Of a stretch of DNA of 64,000 nt, positions 47,357 to 57,411 are shown one piece after another (within the stretch, counting starts at the first letter, position 1; each line of letters begins with the position of its first letter). The translations under genes and the position numbers were made by a program. The notes under the pieces are model-generated. The model did no database searches. It worked only from the letters and a program-made list of their open reading frames with translations, and was not told the origin of the DNA. Origin of the DNA: Streptomyces uncialis (lineage in GTDB: Bacteria; Actinomycetota; Actinomycetes; Streptomycetales; Streptomycetaceae); NCBI RefSeq assembly GCF_036250755.1, contig NZ_CP109583.1:1550001-1614000 (forward strand). The letters are read 5' to 3'.

Positions 47357-50088
47357 TCAGCCGCCGGGCGCGGGGTCGTGACGGGCGGCGAGGTCGTGGA
47401 CGGGCGGGTCGTGGGGGTGGCGGCCGGGGGTGCGGGCGCCGGGGAGCGTGCCGGGGGCGGCGGTGAACGTGCCTGTGGCGAAGTCGCTCACGGTGAGGTC
47501 GTGGATGGGGGTCCGGGTGACGGCGGGCAGCTCATGGGCGGGCACGTCGAGTGCGGTACGGGGGCGGGAGCCGACGGCGGATGCCGTGGGGGCGGACCCG
47601 TCGTGGCGCCGCGGGCCGGGCCGGGTGGGCTCGGCGGGGAGGGTGTGCGGGGCGGGGAGCGGATGCGGGGCCGGGAGGCTGTGCGGCGCGGCGGATGTGC
47701 CGGGTGACGCGCCGGGAGCGACGGCGGCCGTGGGGGGCCGGTCCTGGTGCCGGGTGGACTGCTGGGCCTCGGCGAGACCGACGCCGCGCTGGAAGGCGGC
47801 CATCAGCCCCGGGTCGTGGTCGGCAGGTTGTTCGGCGTCGGGGCGCCGGGGGCCGGGCGCTTCGCGGAGCTGGGGCGCGAGGTGCTGTTGCGCGCGCCGT
47901 TTGGGGAGGTCGGGGCGGTCCTCCGTACCGCGTGCGGCGCTGCGGGGGGCCAGGCGGGCGGTGGGGCGCTCCTCGACGAAGCCCCCGGCGCCCTCGCCGC
48001 CCTGAACGCCCGCGACGCCTTGGACGCCCTCGACGGACGGCTCGCCCTGGCCGAGGCCAACGCCGACACCGAGGCCAACGCCGACGCCAACTCCGGCTCC
48101 GGCTCCGGCTCCGGCTCCCAGGGCGGCGGCGGTACCGAAGGCCGCGGGGACCGGGCCGCCCGTTCCGGTGCGGTGGTCGGCGGGGGGTGCCGCGTGGGCC
48201 GGGCGGGGGCGGAGGTTGTCGCCGGGATACGCGGCACGGTCGGCGCGGACGTGTCCGGAGGGGGACGCGGTGGGATCGGGGCGGGGGACTTCGGGGGCGG
48301 GGGCGCGGTCGGGGCGGACGGCTACGGGACCGGTCGGTGCGCGGTCGGGCCGGAAGCCCTCGGGGACATACGTCGCGCGGTCCGGGTCGACGTCCCCGGG
48401 AGTGTGCGCGGCTCCGCCGGGACGGGGCCCCGGGACGGCTTCGGCGGGGCCCGGCCGTACGGCGCGGGTGTCGCGGACCGGGAGGGGCGCGGGGCGGCCC
48501 GATCCGTGCGGGCGGGGCGGCGGGGCGGTGAAGGCGTCGGCCGCCGGGGTGCCCGGATGGGTGACGGTGTGTCCCGCCGCCTGAGGGCCGTCGGGGGCGG
48601 GGGGCTCTCGGCGCCGGCAGCGGCGTCACCGTGGCGCAAGGGCCGGTCGCCGCCGCCCGGGTCGGCGGCGGGGAGGGAACGCGGCCCGGCCTGCGCGGGC
48701 CGGGGCACGCGTACGGCCGCGTCACCGCCTCCGGGCCGGGGCACGCGTACGGCCGCGTCACCGGCGGGCCGCGGGGCGGTCACGGCGCGGTGCTGCCCGG
48801 CCGGTGCGGCGGGTCCGCCGGAGGTGGTCCGCAGGGTCGGGGGGTTCTCGCCGCCGGGGCGGGTGCGGGACCCGGGGTCGTCGTCGGAGCCGAGGAGTTC
48901 CTGGGGCAGGACCAGTACGGCCTGCACGCCTCCGTAGATATTGCTCTGGAGACGGACCGCGATCCCGTGCCGGTGGGCGAGCTGGGAGACGACGAGCAGC
49001 CCGATCCGGCCGTCCTGGAGCAGGCTCGCCACATTGACCTGGTCGGGCGCGGCGAGCAGGGCGTTCATCCGTGTCTGTTCGGACGGCGGCATCCCGAGGC
49101 CCCGGTCCTCCACCTCGACGGCGACCCCGGAGGTCACCGGCGCGACCCGGAGCAGGACCTGGGTGTGCGGGGCGGAGAACACCGTGGCGTTCTCGACGAG
49201 TTCGGCCATGAGGTGGACGACATCGGCGACGGCGTGGCCGCGGACGGTGCCCTCGATCGGGGGGACGAGCCGCACCCGGGAGTACTGCTCGACCTCGGCG
49301 ATCGCGGAACGCAGCACCTCGTGCAGGGACACGGGGGTGCTCCACTGGCGCCGGGACACAGCGCCGCCGAGGACGGCGAGGTTCTCGGCGTGGCGGCGGA
49401 TACGGGTGGCGAGGTGGTCGACGTGGAACAGGCCCTTGAGGAGTTCGGGGTCCTCGACCTCGTTCTCCAGTTCGTCGAGGATCGAGATCTCGCGGTGCAC
49501 CAGGGACTGAAGGCGGCGGGCCAGGTTGACGAAGACCTCCACCTTCTGTTCGCTGCCCGCCCGGCCGGACAACTGCGCGGCCCGGTGGACGGCCTGCACG
49601 GACGCGTCCTGGGTGTGCGCCAGTTCCCGGGCGAGCCGGTCGAACTCGTCGCCGTCCGCCATGCCGCGTGGCGCGGCGGTGCGCGTGGGCGGGGTCTCAC
49701 CGCGGCGCAGGGCCTCGACCAGTGAAAGGATCTCGGCGCGGTTGCGGGCGCTGGCGCGGCGCAGCGAACCGAGCCGGTCGCCGAGGGCGGCGGCGGCGCG
49801 GTCGGCGGCGATCGCGGCGATGACGAGTCCGGTGACGGTGACCGCGACGGCTCCGGCCAGCACGGCCCACAGCGTCGGCCCGGCGGGCACGGCGGACGCC
49901 CGTACGGTGAACAGCACGGCGGCGGTGGCGCTGAGGGCCACGGCGACGGCGGGGAGCACCGCGATCCGCAGCAGTTGCGCGCGTATGTGCGACTCGGGCA
50001 GCGGGCGGGCGGGGCCGCCGGCGGGTCTGCCGTGCCGTCCGCCCTCACGGCGGTCTGCGCGTACGGCCGGTGCGCGAAGGTGTGACAT
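47357..50088 (-). CDS. cvnA: Conservon sensor kinase-like CvnA, with one apparent frameshift
   Basis: The first gene of the conservon. Frame one (50088 to ~48605): two membrane helices near 45-105, a HAMP-like region, DHLATRIRRHAENLAVLGG dimerisation part, and a HATPase (HLMAELVENATVFS, EVEDRGLGMP, GRIGLLVVSQLA). Near 48602 the frame is lost in a G6 run; the next frame carries the conserved tail PKRRAQQHLAPQLREAP and MAAFQRGVG to the stop at 47357. Adding one G restores ~910 residues. A real null or phase variant, or a sequence error. Confidence 0.85.
48698..48764. repeat. ~30-bp direct repeat inside cvnA linker
   Basis: Two near-identical ~30-bp copies (core ggccggggcacgcgtacggc) 36 bp apart, translated as GDAAVRVPRP twice in the Pro-rich linker. 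Confidence 0.8.
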
Positions 50089-50347
50089 CAGCGTCCTTGA
50101 GGTGTCCGTCTGGGCTGCCGTGCGCGTGGCGGAGCGCGGTCGCCGGTTCCGTTCGGATCGGGCCGGGTCGCACGCTCCGGCAAGTGACCCGGCGACCACA
50201 CACCGTAGTCGGCAAGTCGGGCCACGCGTCGCATGGTTCGTGAAGTCCGGCGGACAACGTCCCGCTCTGGTATGAGGCTTCGCATGGCCGTCCGAAATCG
50301 GATGTGGACGGATGTTCGGGTGCGGGGTGCCGGGGCCGGGCGCGCCG

Positions 50348-51628
50348 TCAGTCGCCGGGCCTGCCGCACAGGTCCTCCAGGGCGAACGCGTCCGCCTGGA
50401 TCTGCAACCGGCGTTCGGCGTCGAGCTGTCCCAGCAGACGGTCCAGCAGCTCGGTGTCCTGCGGCGCCGTGAGGAACTCCAGCACGGCGCGCTGGAAGGC
50501 GCCCCGGAGGGTGGACGGCATCGCGTCCGAGGCGTCGAAGCACAGTTCGTCCGCCTCGCGGAACAGTCGCAGGACCGCCTTGGTGCCGGGGGTGAGCGGG
50601 TCCGGCCCCGCCGTGCCGTCGGAGAAGAAGGGACGCTCCACGGGCAGGGCCGCGGCGGCCCATTCGTCGCGCGTCCTGCGGTCGATGAACTGTCTCAGCA
50701 GCTCCCAGGCGGCGTCGCTCGGGGTGAAGACGGCCGCCATGTCACCGGACACCTCGTGAAGCTTGCGGTGGTCCGGCAGTCCGGGGACGACATCCGGCGT
50801 GGGGGCGGGCATGACGTCGTCCCCGTAGTGGCGGCGGATGAACGAACCCTGGTGCTCCAGCGCGCAGTCACCCCGGTTGAGCAGGCCCCACCGCCCGTCG
50901 CCCAGGCTCTCGAAGGGGGTGAAGACCGCCTTCGGGCCCGCCTTCGGACCGGCCGCCACCAGCAGCTCGCGCCACTCCTGCCACGCCCGCTTCACCTTCG
51001 TGTCGGTCCAGGCCAGTTCGCCGGTGGCCCAGTCGGTGTACACATCGGGGCCCTGCCGCTGGAGCAGCAGGTCCTCGATCCAGTCCGTGCCCGGCCAGCC
51101 GGAGGTGGCGCCCGACGCCATACCGAGACACCAGCGGGCCGGACCGGTGGCCTGCTCCCCGCCGTCACGGCGCCACACGATGCTCTTCAGATCCACCCGG
51201 ACCGGCACCCAGTACGTGTGCTGCCGCTGCTCACCGTCCTTGTTCCGTACGGTGATCCGGGGGCCCCACGGTCCGAACGACGCCGACGCGAGACCGTCGG
51301 GCAGCGGGTGCGCGTCGCCGTCACGGGCGTACTCGGCGAGCTCGCCCTGGCCGTTGAGGATCGCGACATCGGGGGGTGAGTCCGTGCGCAGCTGCGCCAC
51401 CAGCGTCTCGCGCAGCGAGCGGGTGCCCTCGTAGACGTAGCGGACCCCGGTCCGTTCGGTGATCTTCGCGAGCATCGCGACGAAGGACCGTTCCTCGCCG
51501 TCCGTCCAGGGGCCGAGGACGACCAGGGTCGGCTCCTCCCGGTCGGCGCAGCCCGCCGTGCCGAGCACCGGCCCGGCGAACAGACAGCCCGCCAGGACGG
51601 CGCGGAGCAGGGCGCGTACGGTCCTCAT
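50348..51628 (-). CDS. Solute-binding lipoprotein, sensor partner of the PknG-like module
   Basis: 426 residues. Signal peptide MRTVRALLRAVLAGCLFAG ends in a lipobox-like GTAGC, then an extracytoplasmic binding-protein fold (VVLGPWTDGEERSFVAMLAKITE, RTDSPPDVAILNGQGELAEY, GDDVMPAPTPDVVPGL). No ABC permease or ATPase genes adjoin. Its start overlaps the membrane-protein stop (51625-51628). It plausibly presents a ligand to the membrane sensor, as GlnH does beside PknG (inference). Confidence 0.85.
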   Translation of the reverse strand: MRTVRALLRAVLAGCLFAGPVLGTAGCADREEPTLVVLGPWTDGEERSFVAMLAKITERTGVRYVYEGTRSLRETLVAQLRTDSPPDVAILNGQGELAEYARDGDAHPLPDGLASASFGPWGPRITVRNKDGEQRQHTYWVPVRVDLKSIVWRRDGGEQATGPARWCLGMASGATSGWPGTDWIEDLLLQRQGPDVYTDWATGELAWTDTKVKRAWQEWRELLVAAGPKAGPKAVFTPFESLGDGRWGLLNRGDCALEHQGSFIRRHYGDDVMPAPTPDVVPGLPDHRKLHEVSGDMAAVFTPSDAAWELLRQFIDRRTRDEWAAAALPVERPFFSDGTAGPDPLTPGTKAVLRLFREADELCFDASDAMPSTLRGAFQRAVLEFLTAPQDTELLDRLLGQLDAERRLQIQADAFALEDLCGRPGD

Positions 51629-53235
51629 GCGGTGCGCCAATGGATCTCCAGATGTCTGCGGTTGTAGTGGAAGAGCGTGAAGCCGCAGGCGAGGGTGCCG
51701 GCCGTGCCGAGGGCCAGCGCGAGGACGGCCATCAGGGTCCGTTCCTGGGGGTGGGTGTGCCGCAGATGCGCGGCGAGCCGTGTCCCCTCGTCCTCGATCG
51801 CGGCGCCGGTACGGGTCTCGCGTTCGATCTCCTCGCCGATGCCCCCGCCGGCGACCCGCTCGACCTCGATCGCCGCGAGCCGGTCGACGGTGCGCCCGAC
51901 ATACGCCTGGGCGGTGTGCTGCCCGGCCGCGCCGAACGCCAGCACGACCAGGACCAGGAGGACGGGTGTCGCGAGCAGGGTCAGCACGACACCGCGCACC
52001 CGGAGCCTGCGATGGACGAAGTCCAGGGTGCCGACGAGCAGGAACACGAGGAACAGCGCCGCCAGGACGGCCGCCGACGCCGCCCCCGCCGCCGGTCCGC
52101 CCCATCCCGAAAGTTCCCGGGCGTCGGCGCGCAGTTCCGCCTCCAGGGTCCGGATGCGGTCGAGCACGGCGGTGGAGTCCGGGGCGCCCCGTCCGTCGCC
52201 CAGCAGGCCCGCCGCGGTCTCCAGTCCGGCCCGGCGCAGCCCGGTGTTGCTGTGGTGACGGCTGTTGGCCCAGTTGATGAAGTCGTCGTAGGCGACGACG
52301 AGCCCCGACACCACCCGGACCTCCTGCTCCTGCGAGCGGTGCAGGGCGCCGGTCAGCGCGGCGTTGTTGAGGCTCTGGGACGCCTCGGTGATCAGGGACG
52401 GATAGCGCTCCCCGAGGCCGACGAGGTCGGTCTGGGGCAGCGGCTCGCCGTCGTTCGCCGCGAGCCGCCGTTCGGCCTCGGCCCTGGCGAGGGTCAGCGA
52501 GACACGTGCGTGGGTCAGTTCGACGAGGGCGGGGGCGTAGCGCTCGCGGAGCTGTTCCGTCCGGTCGTGCAGGGTGAAGTACGAGGTGGCCGCCAGGCCG
52601 AGGACGGTGAGCGCGACGGCGGGCAGCAGCAGCATCCGGGTGAGCAGGAACCGGCGGGTGGACGTGGACACCGAGACGGTCGTGGCCCTTGAGCCGGTTC
52701 TCGGGGCGGGCGCCGGGTCGGGTGACGGGCGACGCCCCGACGACCACCACCACAGGGCCTGCCCGGTCGGCCTTCGCGGGGCGGTGGGTCCGGTCGCGGG
52801 CACGGCGGCACGCGGGGCGGGCGCGGCTACGGGCGACTCGGGCACGGGGTCGTTCGGCGGGGGGTCGTTCGGCGCGGGGTCGGGGGCCGTTCGGTGGCCG
52901 GTGGCCGGTCCGGGTCCGGGGGCCTCGGGTGCGGGGTCGGGGGTCGGTTCGGGTCCGGGGGCCGGTCCCGCGTCGGCGGCGGCTCCGGGCGTCCGCTCCC
53001 CGGGGTCGGCCTGCGAGGGCACCGTCCTCGTGTCCCGTGGCCGCGTGCCGGACCGCTGCGTGCCGCCCGTTCGCGGGCCGGGCGGGGCCGGGTCCTCGAC
53101 GGCCGGGGCCTGCTGCTCCGCTCCGTCAGGTATACCGTCCCCGGGCGTCGCCGTCGTCGGGGGCGCCTGCCCGGCGGCCGGGGGCCGGGGGTCCGGGGCG
53201 GTGGGCGGATGGCCCGGGTCGGTCGTGCCGCTCAT
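51625..53235 (-). CDS. Membrane sensor protein, GlnX-like position
   Basis: 536 residues. A ~190-residue Pro/Gly-rich cytoplasmic N-terminus, helix ~200-222 (LLPAVALTVLGLAATSYF), an extracytoplasmic helical region (~225-385), a helix at ~388-412, further helices near 415-440, and a last one near 505-530 ending in HYNRRHLEIHW. Overlaps both neighbours by 4 bases. Placement between lipoprotein and kinase recalls mycobacterial glnX, but the sequence relation was not tested. Confidence 0.8.
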   Translation of the reverse strand: MSGTTDPGHPPTAPDPRPPAAGQAPPTTATPGDGIPDGAEQQAPAVEDPAPPGPRTGGTQRSGTRPRDTRTVPSQADPGERTPGAAADAGPAPGPEPTPDPAPEAPGPGPATGHRTAPDPAPNDPPPNDPVPESPVAAPAPRAAVPATGPTAPRRPTGQALWWWSSGRRPSPDPAPAPRTGSRATTVSVSTSTRRFLLTRMLLLPAVALTVLGLAATSYFTLHDRTEQLRERYAPALVELTHARVSLTLARAEAERRLAANDGEPLPQTDLVGLGERYPSLITEASQSLNNAALTGALHRSQEQEVRVVSGLVVAYDDFINWANSRHHSNTGLRRAGLETAAGLLGDGRGAPDSTAVLDRIRTLEAELRADARELSGWGGPAAGAASAAVLAALFLVFLLVGTLDFVHRRLRVRGVVLTLLATPVLLVLVVLAFGAAGQHTAQAYVGRTVDRLAAIEVERVAGGGIGEEIERETRTGAAIEDEGTRLAAHLRHTHPQERTLMAVLALALGTAGTLACGFTLFHYNRRHLEIHWRTA

Positions 53236-56200
53236 CGGCGCTCCTCCTCCGCGGGGGTGGGTTGCGTCGTGGCCGGGCCCCGTGTCCAGGGGCGCAGGAG
53301 CCGGTGGCGCGGCTCGCCCCGGTTGTGGGTGAGACCGACGGGCCGGGTGAGGTACGCGTTGTCCACCAGGGCCCCGGCCAGCTCTCGGTAGGCGTCCCGC
53401 GGTGCGGGGGGCACCTGTTCGGCGAGCCTCAGATAGCAGGCCGCCAGTTCCTCGTGCAGATCGCGCACGGTACGGGGCAGCCGGGCGGCCTCGGGGGCGC
53501 CCGCCAGCTCCTGGTGGAGGGCCTGGAGGGGATCGGGCTGCGGCGCCCGTGCCCCGCCCGGCCGGACCCGCACACGGGCGCGTTGCCCGGTGCCGTCCTC
53601 CGCGGGGTCCAGCCGCAGCAGGAGTTCCAGGAGATCGGCGCGCAGCCGTTCCTGCGCGTGCCGGTCGGTGAGGCCCTCCCTCAGGGTCAGCCGGTGCATG
53701 GCCACCCAGGCCCGCGCGGCGGCCTGCGGGGTCGGCCGGGCGTCACCGTCGGGCGGGTCCGCGAGGATGCGCACCATGGCGGTCCGCGCGGCGGTGCGGT
53801 GCCGGGAGTCGGCCGGGACGGCTTCCAGGCAGTCGAGGGCGAGCTGCGGCTTGCCGTGCCCGACATGGATACGGGCCAGCCCGAAGGCGGCGCCGCCGAG
53901 CGCGCGGTTGCGCTGCCACACCGCCCCGTACAGCCGGACGGCTTCCTTCGGGTTGTCCCCGAACTCCTGGCAGTAGCCCATCGCCAGCTTCGGGGCGTAC
54001 TCGCCGGGTATGGCGGCGTTGACCCGGGTGAAGCACTCCAGTGCGGGGGTCACCTCGCCCCGGGAGAGCCACAGCAGTCCGTGGTGCCAGTCGAGCCGCC
54101 AGTCGTGGGCGGCCGGTTCGCCGACGGCCGTCGCCGCCAGGGCCAGCTCCCGTTCGGCACGCCGGAGTTCACGGGCGGCCTCCGCCGGGTGGTCACGGGC
54201 GATCTCCAGATGGAGACGGCAGCGCAGCAGGGCGCGTTCGGGCGACTCCCGCCACACCTCGCTGAGCTGGAGCAGTCCGGCCGGATCGTCGTACGACGTG
54301 CGTTGCAGCTCCGTCCGGTTCCGGTCGGAGTCGTCCGGCCGGGGTACGGGCAGCCCCAGGGCGACCTCGGGCGGGGTCGGCCGGGTGGACGACAGCTTCC
54401 GCTTGCGGTTGCCGCCCTGCCGCCACTGGTCGAGCGGCGGCGCCTTGCCGAGCGCGCCGTCGAGGGCGGCGGGCGCGGTGGCGAAGAGCGGGGACGGCTC
54501 GAACGTCTCCGCGCCGAGCCGCAGTGAACGCAGTTCCCGCAGCACCCCGCGCAGTTGGACCGACATCTCCTCCGCGGAGGCGAACCGCGCGGCGGGCAGC
54601 GGCGCCATGGCGCGCGTCAGCACCCCGCGCAGCGAGGTCGCGCCGAGGCCGGCGGGGTCCTCGGGGGCCCGGTCCAGCAGCTTCTCCAGCAGCTTGCCGA
54701 CGGCGTACAGTTCGGCCGCGACCGTCACCCGGGTGGACAGGCCCGTCTCGGGTGCCCGGTAGGTCACCGGGCCCGGGTCGCCGATCTTCCGTACCCCGGC
54801 GACATCGATCAGCTTGATGCCTTCGCCGCAGTGGATGACGTTGGTCAGGGAGAGGTCGCCGTAGACGAACTCCCGCTCCACATGGAGATAGGTGAGCGCG
54901 TCCAGGATGCGCAGCCCGTACGCGGCGATGAACTCGTGCACCCGGTAGTCGTGGAACGGCGCGACACGGCGTCCGATCTGGTCGGCGACCCAGGCGAGAG
55001 GGGCGCCGTTGGCGAACTCCATCACGATGAACCTGGCGTTGCTGTCCGGGTCCGGATGTCTGGCGTAGTTGAACACCTTGATGATCGCGGGATGGTTGAG
55101 GCTGACCAGCCGCACGCGTTCCGTGGAAGCGGTCTTCTCGGCGTCCGGGTCGGCGGGGTCACGGACCCCCTTGAGGGCGACGGCCCGGTCCTCCAGCATC
55201 CGGTCGTGGGCGAGGTACACCTCGCCGTAGGTGCCCTGGCCGAGTCTGCCGATCACCAGGTACTGCTGATGCAGTTCCTGCCCCCGGGACAGCCCGGGGC
55301 CTGCCGCGCCGTCGCCGGGCTCCCCCGGTTCGGACTCCACGAGGCGGTCCGGACGCCCGACGACGACGTTCGGGAGGTCGGTGAGTCCGTCCGTCGGAGG
55401 CTTCACCACGTACCGCCGTGACGGGTACGGCAGGCGCAGCGCCTGGACGGCGTCCTCGACCTCGGTGCGCAGCCGGAACAGCTCGTACACCACGTCCTCG
55501 GTGTTGCTCAGGACGCCGCCCCGCCGCAAAGCGTCGAGCCTCGCCCGCAGCCGTACCGACACGGGGTCGGGGCCGTCGGGCGCCGGGGCGGGAACCTCCG
55601 GTACGGGATCGGCGCCGCGCGGCGGGGGAGGTTCAGGGCTCTGCGGCGCGGGGTCGGCGCTGTCCGGCGCGGGCGGGGCCGTGGCGGTGCGCCGGACGTG
55701 GCGGACCCGCCGTTCCAGTCCGCCGAGGGCGTTCAGCCTGGCCGCGATGGCGTCCGCGTGCCGCTGGGCCCACCCGGGGTCGAGCAGCTCACGCACCACG
55801 CGCGCCAGCAGCGGGGAGGTGCGTTCACGCAGGACGAGCAGGACACGGCTGTGACCGGGCTCCAGCAGCGCGTGCAGCAGGGGCAGGACCGCGTCCGGCC
55901 GGTGGGCGGCCCGGTCGGCGGACAGGAAGGCGGCGGACAGCGGCGGGCCCTCCTCGGCGATACGCGCGAGGAGGCGGTCGGTACGGGTGGACGGGCGGTC
56001 GCTGTCCAGCGGCCGGTCGGCTCCGGGCGGTCCGTCGGCGTTCGGCGGTCCGTCGGGGGGTGGGCGGTCGCCGTCCGCGTCGGGTGCGCTGTCGGCGTCG
56101 GGTGCGCGGCCCGTCGTGGGTACGGGTACGGGGTCGGGGTCGGAGGCGGTCGGTTCGAGGTCGTCCAGGCCGGCGCGGGCGGCGGTGCGGTCGACGAGTT

Positions 56201-57350
56201 CCGCGGCCGTCCAGCCCTTCGCGTCCAGGGCGATGTCGATGGACCCCGCGCGGGGCTCCACCGGCCCGCCCGGGTCCGCCGGGTCCGGGTAGCGCTCACG
56301 GTCGGCCCGGACGAGCGTAGAACGGACGGCGGCCCAGGCGTCCGGTTCGTCGTCGTGGACGAACGCCAGTTCCACCGGCTCGGCCGCTGCGCCGGCCTCC
56401 CTGACCGGCCGGCCGGACGCCGACGCGCTTCCCTCGGTCGCGCTCCCCCAGGTCAGCGTCGTCCCCTGATGCGTGCCACCGCCATGGCCGGAACCGACGA
56501 CGGTCCCGCCCGCGCCGAGCCACCGGGTCATGAGGTACCGCAGCCCCAGGGCCCGTTCCTGGGCGCCCGGCGGGGTGGCGTCGGCCCGGATCCCACGGGA
56601 GACGGCTCGGGGCCCCAGGACCTTCAGCCCGTGCTCGCCGGGGCGCAGATGCCGGAGGATGGTCTCGGTCGGGATCATGTACGCGTGGCTCAGCGGGACG
56701 GGCACCCGCTCCGTACCGTGCTGGTGCACCAGGATGCCGATGACCCGGCCGGTACGGCTGTGGACCACACCGCTTCCGCTGAAGCCGTGCCGGATCACAT
56801 AGGGGGACGACTCGGGGTCGAGCTGTACCCACTCGGGGTAGAGGCCGGGACCGCCACGGCCCATGATCCGGGCGTTGACGTACTCCCCGCCGATGAGGTA
56901 GTCGGGATAGCCGACGGCGTGCACCTGTTCGTTGCGGGCGGGGATCTGCCGGTGCAGCACGGCGGGCGTCACCCGCAACGGCTCCGCGCCGGGCACCCGT
57001 TCCAGCTTCAGCAGGGCGAGGTCGGCGCTGTAGCCCGGGGTGGGCGGCCTCAGATGCTGGAGGAGGACCCGGGCCGGCAGCCGTCCGGGCGCACCGGAGG
57101 CGGTGGGGAACTCCGCCACCACCCGTTCCAGCGACTCGTACCCGGCGGGTTCCGGGTCGTCGTCCCGGTCGTCGTGTGCCGCCGGAAGGCGCGGCAGCAG
57201 CACCACATGGGCGCAGGTGAGCACATGGCCCCCGGCCAGGAGTACGCCCGCTCCCAGCGGCGGGCTCCCAGGAGCATCCTCCTGGAACAGTCGTACCCGC
57301 CAACCACCTTCGTGTACAGCGGAGTTGGAAGTACCCTCGGGCTCCCTCAT
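53232..57350 (-). CDS. Trypsin-like protease / PknG-like kinase / TPR fusion protein
   Basis: 1372 residues. Residues ~15-230 are a trypsin-like domain with triad His48 (VLTCAHVV), Asp110 (YSADLALLKL) and Ser191 (HGFSGSGV). A variable Asp/Pro-rich middle part (~250-600) follows. The kinase (~697-940) has GRLGQGTYGEVY, Lys727 (VALKGV), catalytic Asp832 in YGDLSLTN (the usual DLKPEN Lys is Ser834) and DVAG at 849. The C-terminal ~400 residues are TPR-like. The layout matches PknG with its rubredoxin replaced by a protease. Start ATG at 57350; no signal peptide. Confidence 0.88.
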   Translation of the reverse strand: MREPEGTSNSAVHEGGWRVRLFQEDAPGSPPLGAGVLLAGGHVLTCAHVVLLPRLPAAHDDRDDDPEPAGYESLERVVAEFPTASGAPGRLPARVLLQHLRPPTPGYSADLALLKLERVPGAEPLRVTPAVLHRQIPARNEQVHAVGYPDYLIGGEYVNARIMGRGGPGLYPEWVQLDPESSPYVIRHGFSGSGVVHSRTGRVIGILVHQHGTERVPVPLSHAYMIPTETILRHLRPGEHGLKVLGPRAVSRGIRADATPPGAQERALGLRYLMTRWLGAGGTVVGSGHGGGTHQGTTLTWGSATEGSASASGRPVREAGAAAEPVELAFVHDDEPDAWAAVRSTLVRADRERYPDPADPGGPVEPRAGSIDIALDAKGWTAAELVDRTAARAGLDDLEPTASDPDPVPVPTTGRAPDADSAPDADGDRPPPDGPPNADGPPGADRPLDSDRPSTRTDRLLARIAEEGPPLSAAFLSADRAAHRPDAVLPLLHALLEPGHSRVLLVLRERTSPLLARVVRELLDPGWAQRHADAIAARLNALGGLERRVRHVRRTATAPPAPDSADPAPQSPEPPPPRGADPVPEVPAPAPDGPDPVSVRLRARLDALRRGGVLSNTEDVVYELFRLRTEVEDAVQALRLPYPSRRYVVKPPTDGLTDLPNVVVGRPDRLVESEPGEPGDGAAGPGLSRGQELHQQYLVIGRLGQGTYGEVYLAHDRMLEDRAVALKGVRDPADPDAEKTASTERVRLVSLNHPAIIKVFNYARHPDPDSNARFIVMEFANGAPLAWVADQIGRRVAPFHDYRVHEFIAAYGLRILDALTYLHVEREFVYGDLSLTNVIHCGEGIKLIDVAGVRKIGDPGPVTYRAPETGLSTRVTVAAELYAVGKLLEKLLDRAPEDPAGLGATSLRGVLTRAMAPLPAARFASAEEMSVQLRGVLRELRSLRLGAETFEPSPLFATAPAALDGALGKAPPLDQWRQGGNRKRKLSSTRPTPPEVALGLPVPRPDDSDRNRTELQRTSYDDPAGLLQLSEVWRESPERALLRCRLHLEIARDHPAEAARELRRAERELALAATAVGEPAAHDWRLDWHHGLLWLSRGEVTPALECFTRVNAAIPGEYAPKLAMGYCQEFGDNPKEAVRLYGAVWQRNRALGGAAFGLARIHVGHGKPQLALDCLEAVPADSRHRTAARTAMVRILADPPDGDARPTPQAAARAWVAMHRLTLREGLTDRHAQERLRADLLELLLRLDPAEDGTGQRARVRVRPGGARAPQPDPLQALHQELAGAPEAARLPRTVRDLHEELAACYLRLAEQVPPAPRDAYRELAGALVDNAYLTRPVGLTHNRGEPRHRLLRPWTRGPATTQPTPAEEERR

Positions 57351-57411
57351 GCTCCATGACAATAGCCAGGAGGGGGGCATTCCACCCCCGTCCCACCAAA
57401 GGAGGACCCTG
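57351..57411. promoter_or_regulatory. Shared divergent control region of the protease-kinase and Trypco2-like genes
   Basis: 61 bp serving both starts. On the minus strand TATTGT lies 8 bases before the protease-kinase ATG, allowing a nearly leaderless start. The plus strand holds the Trypco2-like ribosome site. Confidence 0.4.
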
